A stretch of DNA of 64,000 nucleotides from Marinobacter maritimus (GTDB lineage: Bacteria > Pseudomonadota > Gammaproteobacteria > Pseudomonadales > Oleiphilaceae), in contig NZ_VCGW01000001.1 in assembly GCF_007671675.1 (NCBI RefSeq), positions 1,487,605-1,551,604 of the forward strand, read 5' to 3'. The notes below the pieces were generated by a model. The model saw only the letters and a program-made list of their open reading frames with translations, did not search any database and had not been told where the DNA came from. The position numbers and the translations under genes were made by a program. This document shows positions 1-8,839 of the stretch, piece by piece. The stretch's first letter is position 1; every line of letters starts with the position of its first letter.

Positions 1-1490
1 AGAAACTCGCGGTCGTGGCTGATAACAATCACGGTGCCGGCAAATTCAGCAAGCTGCTCTTCAAGCAGTTCGAGTGTTTCAACATCCAGATCGTTTGTTG
101 GCTCATCGAGCACCAGAATATTTGCGGGCTTACTAAACAGCTTGGCCAGCAAAAGCCTCGCCCTCTCACCGCCCGAAAATACACTCACTGGAGACCGCGC
201 CCGCTCCGGTGTAAACAAAAACTCCTGCAAATATCCGAGCACATGCTTACTCTGGCCGTTAATATCAATAAACTCACGCCCTTCAGACAGGTTATCAAGG
301 GCATTACGGCTCAGGTCCAGCTCACCACGAAGCTGATCAAAGTAGGCCACTTTGAGGTTGGTTCCGAGGCGAATAACCCCCTCTGTGGGTTGGAGATCTC
401 CCAGAAGCAATCGCACCAGCGTGGTTTTGCCCGTTCCGTTTTCTCCCACAAGGCCGATTTTGTCGCCCCTGAACACGGTCAGGTCCATATCGCGGATGAT
501 CGGCGTTCCATCAGGATAAGCAAAACCGGCATCAACAGTCTCAACTACGAGCTTGCCAGAGCGCGTCGCATCCTCCACTGCAAAGGTCGCCGTTCCGCCG
601 CGGACACGACGCTGTCGGTGCTCTTCCCTCATCGCTTTAAGCGCCCTCACCCGTCCCATATTGCGAGTACGGCGCGCCTTGATACCCTGGCGAATCCAGG
701 TTTCTTCCTGTTTCAGGCGCTTGTCAAAAAGCGCGTTCTCCCGCTCCTCTTCTTCAAGCGCCTTTTCCTTGAGCTCCAGATATCGGTCGTAAGAGGCGGC
801 AAAACTGACCAGTTTACCGCGATCCAGCTCCACCACCCGGGTGGCCATACGCCTTATAAATGCACGGTCGTGGCTCACGAAAAGCATCGCCCCACGGAAG
901 GCTGCAAGCGCCTCCTCAAGCCATGCAATCGCGGGCACATCAAGGTGGTTGGTCGGCTCATCCAGTAACAGAATATCAGGCTCTCCTACGAGAGCTCTGG
1001 CCAGCAACACCCGGCGCTGCCAACCTCCAGAGAGCGTGTTGAGTTGCTGATCCGGATCTATACCGTACTGCGCCAGAATCGCTGTAACCTTCTGATCAAG
1101 TCGCCAGCCATCAAGCGCTTCGATGCGCTCCTGCACTTTCATCATCCGGTCAAGGCTGGCTTCATCGACCTGCTGCGTCAAAGCATGAAACTCTGTCAAC
1201 AGCATGCCGGTTTCAGGAAACGCGCCAGCTACCACCTCATAAGCCGTCCTGGAATCGTCCGATGGAAGGTTCTGTGGCAATACGGCCAACACAGCCCCAT
1301 CCTCAAGGCGCACTTTGCCGCCATCAGGCACCACCTCACCACTGACAATTTTTAGCAGGGTTGATTTGCCCTCACCGTTGCGTCCCAACAAACATACCCG
1401 CTCTCCGGCATCGATATTGAGAGACGCTTGATCCAGTAGTGGGTGCATCCCGAAGGCCAGGGAAATCGAGTCCAGCGTTAACAGTGGCAC
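1..1490 (-). CDS. uup: ABC-F ATPase Uup, C-terminus cut by window edge
   Basis: Soluble ABC-F protein with two ATP-binding cassettes and no membrane segments. Uup-type proteins act on ribosomes or on DNA-repair intermediates (family knowledge). Both cassettes are visible: Walker A as GRNGEGKST in the first and GENGTGKTT in the second, signatures LSGGWQRR and FSGGERAR, Walker B/ABC-F motifs LLLDEPTNHLD and LVLDEPTNDLD. They are separated by a charged linker rich in Glu, Lys and Arg, as in the family. About 496 codons are present and the C-terminal part lies beyond base 1. The start is GTG at 1490, because an in-frame stop lies just upstream and no ATG intervenes. A GGAG lies about 11 nt before it. 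The gene begins 8 nt after the MOSC stop, so the two are probably cotranscribed. E replaces the usual A in the first Walker A loop. Confidence 0.9.
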   Translation of the reverse strand, partial: MPLLTLDSISLAFGMHPLLDQASLNIDAGERVCLLGRNGEGKSTLLKIVSGEVVPDGGKVRLEDGAVLAVLPQNLPSDDSRTAYEVVAGAFPETGMLLTEFHALTQQVDEASLDRMMKVQERIEALDGWRLDQKVTAILAQYGIDPDQQLNTLSGGWQRRVLLARALVGEPDILLLDEPTNHLDVPAIAWLEEALAAFRGAMLFVSHDRAFIRRMATRVVELDRGKLVSFAASYDRYLELKEKALEEEERENALFDKRLKQEETWIRQGIKARRTRNMGRVRALKAMREEHRQRRVRGGTATFAVEDATRSGKLVVETVDAGFAYPDGTPIIRDMDLTVFRGDKIGLVGENGTGKTTLVRLLLGDLQPTEGVIRLGTNLKVAYFDQLRGELDLSRNALDNLSEGREFIDINGQSKHVLGYLQEFLFTPERARSPVSVFSGGERARLLLAKLFSKPANILVLDEPTNDLDVETLELLEEQLAEFAGTVIVISHDREF

Positions 1491-1498
1491 GTTGCGTT

Positions 1499-2302
1499 CT
1501 ACTCCGATTCAATAACAGTGACGGAATCATCCACGTGGATAACTCCCGGTGATTCGTGAATTGCGTTCTGGCCGAAAATCACACCATCGGCCGTTCTGCG
1601 ATAGCTTGAGAGTGTCCTCAGTGGTTGCAGGCCAGGGTCTTTTACCCCGGTATCCGGATCAACGGTTGTCAGAACACAGCGGGAGCAGGGCTTTACAATA
1701 TCAAACTGCAGCCCTCCCACTTCAAGCTTGCGCCAATGGTCTTCCTCCCACGGCGCAGAGCCCTCAACAACGATATTGGGCCGAAATCTGCGCATATCCA
1801 CCGGTACGTCAAGGTGCCCGTTCAGCTCTTCCAGTGACGCCAGATTAGTGATTAAAAGGGGGAACCCATCGGCAAAACCTACACGACGGTATTCGCTTAC
1901 ACGTCCGGCATCAACGCGCCGGAACGACGAATCTGGCATGTAGACAAAGCACACGTCTTTACCACAAAAACGGCTCAACGCCTGATTGGCAACAGACTCC
2001 CCTACCTGAGCCATTACCCAGTCGCGCCAGACCAGCACTCGCGTTTCCTCGTCCGTTGCCTTCAGCGTGAAATTACCCTCGCCAGGAATATGGACGCTGA
2101 CACCATTCTCCACAAAAGATACAGAAACCTTCGCCAGTTCAGGAAAGGCTCTTTGGGTAATAAAGTTCCGATCCGCATCAACGATCATCCAGCGCCGGTC
2201 ACCTTTTGGGCCGAAGTCATCCATTCCAAACAATGAAACCTGAATGCCAGCGAGAGATTTGACCGGGTAAACGTGGAGGGAAAGGATTTTCACAAGGCGC
2301 AT
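1499..2302 (-). CDS. MOSC domain protein (YcbX-like, without ferredoxin domain)
   Basis: Protein of about 267 residues with the MOSC N-terminal beta-barrel (starts near VYPVKSLAGI) and the MOSC domain. The motifs RFRPNIVV, WEEDHW and KPCSRCVLTTVDPDTG, including the conserved cysteine, match E. coli YcbX, which reduces N-hydroxylated base analogues with a molybdenum cofactor (family knowledge). The C-terminal 2Fe-2S ferredoxin domain of YcbX is absent, so a separate electron donor is inferred. The start is uncertain. ATG at 2302 sits directly against a GGAG with no spacer, whereas GTG at 2293 has that GGAG at a 9-nt spacing. The frame stays open upstream only because it runs through the tRNA-Gly gene, so longer versions are not credible. 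uup follows 8 nt downstream. Confidence 0.85.
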   Translation of the reverse strand: MRLVKILSLHVYPVKSLAGIQVSLFGMDDFGPKGDRRWMIVDADRNFITQRAFPELAKVSVSFVENGVSVHIPGEGNFTLKATDEETRVLVWRDWVMAQVGESVANQALSRFCGKDVCFVYMPDSSFRRVDAGRVSEYRRVGFADGFPLLITNLASLEELNGHLDVPVDMRRFRPNIVVEGSAPWEEDHWRKLEVGGLQFDIVKPCSRCVLTTVDPDTGVKDPGLQPLRTLSSYRRTADGVIFGQNAIHESPGVIHVDDSVTVIESE

Positions 2303-2351
2303 CTCCGGAGAAGAGTGTTTATGTTGGCGAGGCGACCCAGTATAACAAAAA

Positions 2352-2380
2352 CAAAAAACCCGACCTCTTACGAGGCCGGG
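2352..2380 (-). terminator. Rho-independent terminator after tRNA-Gly
   Basis: On the minus strand a stem CCCGGCCTC / GAGGTCGGG (one G-T pair) with a short TAA-type loop is followed by a run of T residues (2352-2358). It lies about 12 bases downstream of the tRNA-Gly 3' end and before the MOSC gene. Confidence 0.8.
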
Positions 2381-2391
2381 CTTCCGGAATC

Positions 2392-2467
<76 letters not shown>

Positions 2468-2501
2468 AGTGTTGACCAGCTTGTGCCGACAACGGAACAG
2501 T

Positions 2502-2529
2502 ATTCTACGCATCCCGCCCCTTTCGTCAA
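2502..2529 (-). promoter_or_regulatory. Sigma-70 promoter of tRNA-Gly
   Basis: Minus strand: -35 TTGACG (2529-2524), 16-bp spacer, -10 TAGAAT (2507-2502), placing the start near 2495, about 28 nt before the tRNA. Confidence 0.75.
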
Positions 2530-2545
2530 CCTCATTTCCAAAATT

Positions 2546-3148
2546 TTATTGCCCGAAACGGCGGGCAGTACCCAGATATTCCTTTTCCTCTTCGGTAGAT
2601 GAACGCCCGATAGCCTGGTTTCTATGGGGAAAACGACCAAAACGCTCGATGATCTCCTGGTGATCCTGTGCAGATTGCAAAAAGCTCTTCAACAAGTCTT
2701 GGAGCATCCCCGAAGTAGACGCGACCAACTGCTCGTAACACTCAACGGAGAGAGCCTGATCTTCAATTCGCTCAGAGTGCTCCAAGGGCATGTAGATGAA
2801 CGCCCTTTGGATCGGTGGAAGCGCCATATCATGACCCTTGCGCATGGCTTCTTTGCAAAGTTTGCTCGCCAGCTTGTCCTGCTCAAAGGCGAGCGTGCCG
2901 CCTCGAAATATATTTCTGGAGAACTGATCAAGCAGTACTATTTCGGCAAGACTGCCGCCGGCCGCCTTGCGCCAGTGATCAAGCCCCTGCTCAGAGGCAA
3001 ACAGGACCATGGAAAGAAATCGACGTCGAATTTCCTGATCAAACCTCTTGCTTGAGCGAAACCAGCGGTTGCGATGAAGCCTGTCAGGCAATCCGTGCTC
3101 ATCAAGATCTCCAAACCAGAAATCCAGAATCTCTTTCCAATCGAACAT
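2546..3148 (-). CDS. DUF924 family protein
   Basis: About 200 residues matching the DUF924 family (alpha-helical, TPR-like, function not established). The family pattern is visible: an N-terminal DFWFG, then RNRWF, a central LDQFSRNIFRG, and a C-terminal FGRFPHRNQAIGR. The start is ATG at 3148 (MFDWKEILDFWFG), which places DFWFG at the usual distance from the N-terminus. An AGGG lies 9 nt before it. The frame extends further upstream to 3247 without family similarity. The gene stands alone, divergent from the CbiX-like gene at 3250 and ending just upstream of the tRNA-Gly promoter. Confidence 0.85.
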   Translation of the reverse strand: MFDWKEILDFWFGDLDEHGLPDRLHRNRWFRSSKRFDQEIRRRFLSMVLFASEQGLDHWRKAAGGSLAEIVLLDQFSRNIFRGGTLAFEQDKLASKLCKEAMRKGHDMALPPIQRAFIYMPLEHSERIEDQALSVECYEQLVASTSGMLQDLLKSFLQSAQDHQEIIERFGRFPHRNQAIGRSSTEEEKEYLGTARRFGQ

Positions 3149-3249
3149 TACAGAACACCCTGTTATCTTGATTAACGGGACTGGAGAGAATACCGGCCCA
3201 CAGCAATTTTTACGACAGGCACCCTCTAAACGATTATCCGGGAGCATTA

Positions 3250-3621
3250 ATGAACAGCCGCCGCATTATTCTTTTAGCACATGGTAGCAGTGACAAACGC
3301 TGGCGTGACACATTCGAATCCCTTGCAGAGCCGACTCTGGAGGCTGTCAGTAATTCCAGAATCGCTTATATGGAGTTGGCTGAACCATCGCTGGACACAG
3401 TTATTCGAGAAGGGGTTGCTGAAGGTGCACGTGAATTTACCGTCGTACCTTTGTTTCTGGCAGCCGGGCGTCACCTGCGAAAAGATGTGCCAGCCATGAT
3501 AGAGGCGCTGGAGCGATCTACCGGAGCCAGCATCGAGCTTTCCCCACCTATTGGAGAAAATCCTCTATTAGGGCAAGCCATCAAGGATGTTGTTGCTCTC
3601 CAGCTTGGCCAGAGCACCTAA
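3250..3621 (+). CDS. CbiX/SirB-like chelatase-fold protein
   Basis: Short (123 residues) single-domain protein of the CbiX family, whose members insert Co2+ or Fe2+ into sirohydrochlorin. The diagnostic LLAHGSSD near the N-terminus contains the metal-binding histidine, and a second region VVPLFLAAGRHLRKDVP carries the conserved C-terminal-side histidine. The length suits the small single-domain CbiXS type. A GGGAG precedes the ATG. The gene is followed 17 nt later by the epimerase gene, so the two may share a transcript. The substrate cannot be told from sequence, because no other siroheme or cobalamin gene is nearby. Confidence 0.8.
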   Translation: MNSRRIILLAHGSSDKRWRDTFESLAEPTLEAVSNSRIAYMELAEPSLDTVIREGVAEGAREFTVVPLFLAAGRHLRKDVPAMIEALERSTGASIELSPPIGENPLLGQAIKDVVALQLGQST

Positions 3622-3638
3622 CAATAGGAAATACAGCC

Positions 3639-4541
3639 ATGAACAAGCGCGTACTGATTACTGGCGGCACCGGATTTATTGGCCATGTGCTCTGCCGCGA
3701 GATGCTGACACGAGGCTATGAACTGACAGTGCTGAGCAGGCAGCCTGCAGATAAGGTACGCGCTCTGTGCGGCAAGGTAGATGTCATCTCTGACCTCGAA
3801 AGCCTGAGATCTCACTCTGGTTACGAGGCCGTGATCAATCTCGCAGGCGAAGGCATCGCTGAAAAACGCTGGACCGATCAGCGAAAACAGGTGTTGCGGG
3901 ATAGCCGCATAGGCCTTACCAACAGCCTCACAGAGATCGTTGCCAGCTGGGCCAAGCCGCCAAAGGTTTTGGTTTCGGGGTCTGCGGTTGGTTTCTATGG
4001 TGATCAAGGCAGCACTCTGGTTACTGAAGAAACGCCGCCCCATGATGAATTCAGCCACCGGCTGTGCAGGGACTGGGAAGACGCTGCCGTCAAGCTAAGA
4101 TCCCTTCCTGTGCGCGTATGCCTGTCCAGAACAGGCGTTGTGGCGGGTCCCGGGGGCGGCTTTCTGCAGCGTATGGTTCTGCCTTTCAAGCTCGGACTGG
4201 GCGGGCGCATAGGTGATGGCCATCAATACATGCCCTGGGTTCACCGCGATGACGTTGTGGCTGCGCTTATCTGGATGCTGGAGACCCCTGAAGCCTCGGG
4301 CGCATACAATGTGGTGAGCCCCAATCCGGCGACAAACCGGGAATTCACACGCTGCCTGGCAAGTGTGCTCAAACGGCCAGCAATATTCCCGGCACCTGCA
4401 CCGGTACTTAAAGTAGCGCTCGGAGAAATGTCACGCCTCTTACTGACAGGCCAGCGCGCCGTTCCCGCAAGGTTGACCGATTCCGGATTCAGGTTTCGCT
4501 ACCCTGCACTCGAGATGGCACTCGAAGAGGCCGCAGGCTAA
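3639..4541 (+). CDS. TIGR01777 family NAD-dependent epimerase-like protein (YfcH type)
   Basis: 300 residues of the extended SDR fold. The N-terminus carries the nucleotide-binding GGTGFIG. The family-specific stretches NLAGEGIAEKRW, SGSAVGFYGDQG and HRDDVV are present, followed by the C-terminal DUF1731-type segment (RLTDSGFRFRYP). This family (E. coli YfcH; plant Giant Chloroplast 1 relatives) has no settled reaction. AGGA precedes the ATG by 9 nt. The gene is 17 nt after the CbiX-like gene. Confidence 0.88.
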   Translation: MNKRVLITGGTGFIGHVLCREMLTRGYELTVLSRQPADKVRALCGKVDVISDLESLRSHSGYEAVINLAGEGIAEKRWTDQRKQVLRDSRIGLTNSLTEIVASWAKPPKVLVSGSAVGFYGDQGSTLVTEETPPHDEFSHRLCRDWEDAAVKLRSLPVRVCLSRTGVVAGPGGGFLQRMVLPFKLGLGGRIGDGHQYMPWVHRDDVVAALIWMLETPEASGAYNVVSPNPATNREFTRCLASVLKRPAIFPAPAPVLKVALGEMSRLLLTGQRAVPARLTDSGFRFRYPALEMALEEAAG

Positions 4542-4565
4542 AACGCTCTTTTTTCAATAAAAGCG

Positions 4566-4594
4566 TTGACAGGTGAGGGAGGCTTTCTTAATAT
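4566..4594 (+). promoter_or_regulatory. Near-consensus sigma-70 promoter of tRNA-Glu
   Basis: A perfect -35 TTGACA (4566-4571), 17-bp spacer and -10 TAATAT (4589-4594), followed by a GC-rich discriminator (ACGCGCC) typical of stringently controlled stable-RNA promoters. The start is expected near 4601, about 32 nt before the tRNA. Confidence 0.85.
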
Positions 4595-4632
4595 ACGCGC
4601 CACCTCGACGAGGCACGGTTTTAAAGCGTTGC

Positions 4633-4708
4633 GTCCCCTTCGTCTAGTGGCCTAGGACTCCGCCCTTTCACGGCGGCAACAGGGGTTCGAACCCCCTAGG
4701 GGACGCCA
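4633..4708 (+). tRNA. tRNA-Glu (TTC)
   Basis: A 76-nt cloverleaf: acceptor GTCCCCT paired with AGGGGAC, anticodon loop CTTTCAC with anticodon TTC, T-loop TTCGAAC, encoded CCA end. It has its own strong promoter. Confidence 0.97.
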
Positions 4709-4766
4709 TTTTTGCCTTTCAGATTTTCGAATCCTGAAGCAAAAATCTTTTTAACTGTAAAAGTTC

Positions 4767-4790
4767 AAAGCAGCCTTTTCAGGCCGCTTT
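4767..4790 (-). terminator. Terminator overlapping the stop of the 51-residue membrane protein gene
   Basis: Minus strand: stem AAAGCGGCC / GGCTGCTTT (one G-T pair) with loop TGAAAA, followed by TTGAACTTTT. The first stem arm overlaps the stop codon of the small gene. Pairing is strong, but the T-tract is interrupted. Confidence 0.55.
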
Positions 4791-4934
4791 CTTGCCCGCT
4801 TCCATATCTTTCTTTTGCTGTTTATTTCCATGCGCCTTTTGATCGCGCATCACGAATATCCCCACGCCAACAAAAAATAGGACCACCAGTACAACTGTTG
4901 CAATTCCAGCGACTACGACTGCGTCCATATACAT
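4779..4934 (-). CDS. Small single-pass membrane protein, 51 residues, unrecognised
   Basis: A short frame with strong gene signals. There is an AAGGAG seven bases before the ATG at 4934, a following stem-loop terminator, and a putative FNR/Anr box upstream. The product has an acidic start (MYMD), one hydrophobic segment (about residues 6-28, rich in Val, Ile and Phe), then a basic, hydrophilic tail of about 22 residues (Lys/Gln rich, ending KKAA). The predicted topology is N-out, C-in by the positive-inside rule. I do not recognise the family. It superficially resembles CcoQ- or DUF3149-type mini-proteins, but no diagnostic motif is seen. Known small single-pass proteins often modulate larger membrane complexes; whether this one does is speculation. 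An in-frame second ATG at 4928 is possible. Confidence 0.65.
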   Translation of the reverse strand: MYMDAVVVAGIATVVLVVLFFVGVGIFVMRDQKAHGNKQQKKDMEAGKKAA

Positions 4935-4999
4935 AATTTTTCTCCTTCCCAATATCAAACTTGATTAAGCTCAGGTTACGGCACCGCTAAATACCGATA

Positions 5000-5013
5000 T
5001 TGATCTGTGTCAA
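5000..5013 (-). promoter_or_regulatory. Putative FNR/Anr box
   Basis: TTGAT-N4-GTCAA on the plus strand, one mismatch from the consensus TTGAT-N4-ATCAA. On the minus strand a weak -10 (TAACCT, 4978-4973) falls at the distance expected for a class II site centred near -41.5, leading to the 51-residue protein gene. For the plus-strand gene at 5180 no -10 is found at a matching distance. Confidence 0.5.
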
Positions 5014-5179
5014 TGGACGACATCACTCTTGAAACCGAAACATCGGGCAAACACCGAGGCATCACATTTCACCAGTCTTTTCATGTATTTTCAGGGAATT
5101 TAGTACGCGGGGCTGTTATAGTTCCCTACTGATAGGCTGTCAGCATTTATCAACCGGTCCGGGTGGCTGAAGTTACAAC

Positions 5180-7597
5180 ATGCCGAAATTACCGACGCGT
5201 CTTCAACGTTTTCGCAAGGGCTCTCCCCTCTCCTTCAGGTTGCTTGCCTGGATACTTCTGTTCAGCTCGGTTTTCACCCTGATCGCTTCTGCTATTCAGA
5301 TCTATTCCGACTATCGCAAAGATCTCTCCCAGATTGACAGCCGCATGCAGGTCGTAGAGTCCGGATATGCCTCCAGTCTTGCCAGAAGTCTCTGGGCCCT
5401 TGATCAGAAACTGCTCCAAACCCAAATGGAGGGCATTCTCAGTCTTCCCGACATTGTTCATCTACGGCTGGGCATTGAACCCGACTCCGAATTGGTCATG
5501 GGCGAAATCCCCCGGGGAGCCAACACCCAGTCACACAAGTTCGATCTGATTCACCAGGGCGATGACGCGTTCAAGCTTGGCGAGCTCACAGTAACAGCAG
5601 ATCTGGATCGCATTTATCAAAACCTGAAGGTAAAGGTTGGCATTATCATGGCCACCCAGTTCCTCAAGACCTTTTTCGTATCCATATTGATCATATGGGT
5701 GTTCCAGCACTTTGTTACTCGCCACCTTACGGCGATGGCGAATTACGCCAAAGACTTCTCCCTGGCAAATCTCAGCACACCACTCACACTCGATCGCCCG
5801 GATACGCCTTCACACCGCAACGATGAAATCGGGCGAGTAACCGAAGCGTTTAACCAGATGCGCGAACGATTAAACGACGACATGGTGCGCCAGGAACGAG
5901 ATGCAGCGGAAATCCACAAATTCTCCAAAGCCATTGAGCAAAGCCCCTCTTCCGTTGTTATCTGCGATCGTCAGTGGCGGGTCGAGTTCGCCAACCACAA
6001 ATTCACACAGCTCACGGGGTATGACTCGAAATCCATAGTCGGCCGGCACCCCGGTGCGTTAAACGACAACCATGCGGAAAACCGCGAAAACCGCCATTTG
6101 TGGCAATCCATCAGGTTGCAGGTTCAGCGTGTTGGCGTCTGGCAGGGTGAAGTTAACAGCGTAAGACGCAATGGTGAGCGGTTCTGGGAGCAGCTGATCG
6201 TAACGCCGATAAAGGATGCGGCAGGTGAAACCACAGGCCACCTCATACTTGGCGAGGACATCAGTATTCGCAAGCGCTATGAGCAGCAACTTTTGCGTCA
6301 GGCCAATTACGACATCCTGACCGGCCTGCCTAACCGCATGCTTGCTCTGGACCGACTTAAACTGGCCCTGGCGCAGGCCAGACGCGAGAACTCTATGGTT
6401 GGCGTCATGTTTCTTGACCTTGACAACTTCAAGCATATCAACGATACGCTGGGCCATGACGCTGGAGACAACCTGTTGATTGAAGCAGCCCGGAGAATCT
6501 CCAGCTGCCTGCGCGGAACCAGCACGGTGGCACGACTGGGAGGCGACGAATTTCTTGTTATACTGCCAGGCCTTACTGGCCCGGAATCGTCCTCGCAGGT
6601 TGCGGAACGAATTTTGGAGAACTTTTCTCCGGCCTACTCGCTGAACGGCCAGGAAGTGTTCGTCAGCACCAGTATTGGCATTGCCATTTTCCCGACAGAT
6701 TCCGACAACAGCGGCACCCTGCTCCAACACGCGGACGCCGCCATGTATCAGGCTAAACACCAGGGCAAAAGCTCCTACGCGCACTTCACTCCGGAAATGT
6801 CCGAAGTGTCCCATGAACGCCTGCAAATGGAATCCCGCATGCGGCGGGCGCTCGAATTACAGGAGATGGAGCTCTACTTCCAGCCAATTGTGGATACAGA
6901 AACCGGCACCCTGCACGCTGTAGAGGCACTCCTACGCTGGAACAATCCGGTTATGGGTATGATTATGCCTGATCGGTTTATACCGCTGGCCGAAGAGACG
7001 GGCCTTATTCTCCCCATTGGTGAATGGGTACTTGAGCAAGCTTGCCGTGCAGCAACCGAATGGACAGCGATAACCGGTCAGGACATTGGCATATCCGTTA
7101 ACGTGTCTCCGCGTCAGTTCCGCGACCCCAATTTCACCAAAGCGGTGATGAACGCCCTCTCAAGCAACGACCTCGCCCCCGAAAGGCTGGAGCTCGAAAT
7201 AACAGAGCGCCTGCTTCTTGATAATTCAATAGAAACTGCAGAGATTCTCAGGGAGCTTGACCGTGCAGGAGTACGCCTGTCCGTCGATGACTTTGGCACC
7301 GGCTACTCAGCACTGAGCTACCTCAAGAGCTACCCCTTCGATACGCTCAAGATTGATAAAACCTTCGTTCAGGATGTTATGAAAGAGCCTGAGGACGCGG
7401 CCCTTGTGCGCGCAATTATCAATATGGCTCACAGCCTGGGGCTGACGATAATAGCCGAAGGCGTTGAGGATGAGGCGCAAACCCACTTCCTGAAACAGGA
7501 GGGCTGTGATTTCGCCCAAGGCTATTTTTACAGCCACCCACTCCCTGCCGGAGAGTTTACTGAGTGGCTAAGAATTCATCATCGGTTACCAATCTGA
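5180..7597 (+). CDS. Membrane-bound PAS-GGDEF-EAL c-di-GMP signalling protein
   Basis: 805 residues. Domain order: N-terminal membrane segment (about 20-41), periplasmic sensor (42-155), second membrane segment (about 157-178), HAMP-like linker with DEIGR and a coiled coil to about 245, PAS (about 250-365), GGDEF (about 370-535, intact GGDEF motif at 454-458), and EAL (about 555-800, EALLRW at 582). The GGDEF motif is complete. The inhibitory RxxD site five residues upstream is lost (R445, then S448 in place of Asp). The EAL domain keeps the catalytic-type motifs SVNVSPRQF, EITERLL, DDFGTGYSALSYL and LKIDK, so phosphodiesterase activity is plausible. Net activity cannot be predicted. ackA begins 22 nt after the stop, suggesting readthrough. 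Confidence 0.93.
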   Translation: MPKLPTRLQRFRKGSPLSFRLLAWILLFSSVFTLIASAIQIYSDYRKDLSQIDSRMQVVESGYASSLARSLWALDQKLLQTQMEGILSLPDIVHLRLGIEPDSELVMGEIPRGANTQSHKFDLIHQGDDAFKLGELTVTADLDRIYQNLKVKVGIIMATQFLKTFFVSILIIWVFQHFVTRHLTAMANYAKDFSLANLSTPLTLDRPDTPSHRNDEIGRVTEAFNQMRERLNDDMVRQERDAAEIHKFSKAIEQSPSSVVICDRQWRVEFANHKFTQLTGYDSKSIVGRHPGALNDNHAENRENRHLWQSIRLQVQRVGVWQGEVNSVRRNGERFWEQLIVTPIKDAAGETTGHLILGEDISIRKRYEQQLLRQANYDILTGLPNRMLALDRLKLALAQARRENSMVGVMFLDLDNFKHINDTLGHDAGDNLLIEAARRISSCLRGTSTVARLGGDEFLVILPGLTGPESSSQVAERILENFSPAYSLNGQEVFVSTSIGIAIFPTDSDNSGTLLQHADAAMYQAKHQGKSSYAHFTPEMSEVSHERLQMESRMRRALELQEMELYFQPIVDTETGTLHAVEALLRWNNPVMGMIMPDRFIPLAEETGLILPIGEWVLEQACRAATEWTAITGQDIGISVNVSPRQFRDPNFTKAVMNALSSNDLAPERLELEITERLLLDNSIETAEILRELDRAGVRLSVDDFGTGYSALSYLKSYPFDTLKIDKTFVQDVMKEPEDAALVRAIINMAHSLGLTIIAEGVEDEAQTHFLKQEGCDFAQGYFYSHPLPAGEFTEWLRIHHRLPI

Positions 7598-7618
7598 TAT
7601 TCAGGGAACGGTAGAGTC

Positions 7619-8806
7619 ATGAAACAAATCATTCTTGTTGTTAACTGCGGCAGCTCGTCGTTAAAGCTCGCCCTGTTCGACGAAAATGAGAACAAGCTCG
7701 CATCGGCGCTGGCAGAGCGCCTGAACCGCAACGATGCATTTGCCAAAATTGACGATGACAATCGCACTGTTGTACTCCCGAATGGCGCCAACCACAAACA
7801 AGCTCTGCAGGCACTGGTTTCGACGCTGCGTGAACGGCACCTGATGCCTGGCACTCCCACGTCTATTGGTCACCGCGTGGTTCATGGCGGAGAAACCTTC
7901 CGCGAAGCGATTCTGATCGATAACGATGTGGTAAAGGCTATCGAGGACTGCGCCAGTCTGGCCCCCCTCCACAATCCGGTCGCCCTTGCCGGAATTGAAG
8001 CAACTCTTGAGCAATTTCCCGATATTCCTCAGATTGCCGTATTCGACACCGCGTATCACCAAACTCTTGCGCCGCGCGCGTACCTCTACGCATTGCCAGA
8101 ATCCTACTACCGGGACTGGAGCGTGCGGCGCTATGGATTCCACGGCATCAGCCACTTTTTTATGGCGAATGAGGCAGCAAGGCGGCTTGATAAATCGCCG
8201 GCAACCACATCAATCATCTCCGCCCATCTTGGAAACGGCTGTAGCATAACGGCGATCAAGGATGGTCTGAGCGTCGATACCAGCATGGGGCTAACACCTC
8301 TTGAAGGGCTGGTCATGGGAACCCGAAGTGGTGATATCGACCCGAGTATTTTCAGCTACCTCTGCTCACGAGGAATGTCGCTGAGCGAAGTAGACCGGGC
8401 ACTTAATCACGAGAGTGGTCTTCTTGGGATTTCAGGGCAAACCAACGACATGCGTTCCTTATGTGAGCTGGCCGACCAAGGCCATGAGCCTTCGGCGCTT
8501 GCCATCGAGATATTTTGCTTCCGCCTGGCCAAATACGTCGGTGCGATGATGGCTTCCCTAAGCTGCCTGGATGCATTGGTATTCACTGGAGGCATTGGAG
8601 AGAACAGCAGCCGTGTAAGGGAGAAAACGCTGAGCCACTTGGCGCTTCTGGGATTTAATATGGATGCCGATATGAACGCGCATCATGGCAGATACAGTGA
8701 CGGCAGAATAGACGATGCCGCTTCCCGATTCCCGGTCCTGATTATCCCGACCAACGAAGAGCTTGTTATCGCTCGCGAAGCCGCTCGTCTGGCTGCCATT
8801 TCGTAA
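7619..8806 (+). CDS. ackA: Acetate kinase
   Basis: Interconverts acetate + ATP and acetyl phosphate + ADP in the cytoplasm, with Pta forming the acetate/acetyl-CoA switch. At 395 residues it has normal length. The ASKHA motifs are intact: NCGSSSLK at the N-terminus, HRVVHGGE, HLGNGCSI, TPLEGLVMGTRSGDIDP and FTGGIGENS. It lies 22 nt after the GGDEF-EAL gene and 33 nt before pta, all in the same direction. The arrangement suggests that acetyl phosphate metabolism and the c-di-GMP enzyme are coexpressed (inference). Confidence 0.97.
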   Translation: MKQIILVVNCGSSSLKLALFDENENKLASALAERLNRNDAFAKIDDDNRTVVLPNGANHKQALQALVSTLRERHLMPGTPTSIGHRVVHGGETFREAILIDNDVVKAIEDCASLAPLHNPVALAGIEATLEQFPDIPQIAVFDTAYHQTLAPRAYLYALPESYYRDWSVRRYGFHGISHFFMANEAARRLDKSPATTSIISAHLGNGCSITAIKDGLSVDTSMGLTPLEGLVMGTRSGDIDPSIFSYLCSRGMSLSEVDRALNHESGLLGISGQTNDMRSLCELADQGHEPSALAIEIFCFRLAKYVGAMMASLSCLDALVFTGGIGENSSRVREKTLSHLALLGFNMDADMNAHHGRYSDGRIDDAASRFPVLIIPTNEELVIAREAARLAAIS

Positions 8807-8839
8807 AGAACTACTCAAGAAACCATCTGGAAACCCTTT

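Noticed and set aside
15..968. Plus-strand frame opposite uup
   Set aside because: Lies entirely over the conserved ABC-F gene on the other strand, with no domain and no start signal.
5000..5013. FNR/Anr box as regulator of the GGDEF-EAL gene
   Set aside because: No -10 element lies at a compatible distance on the plus strand. The geometry fits the minus-strand small gene instead.
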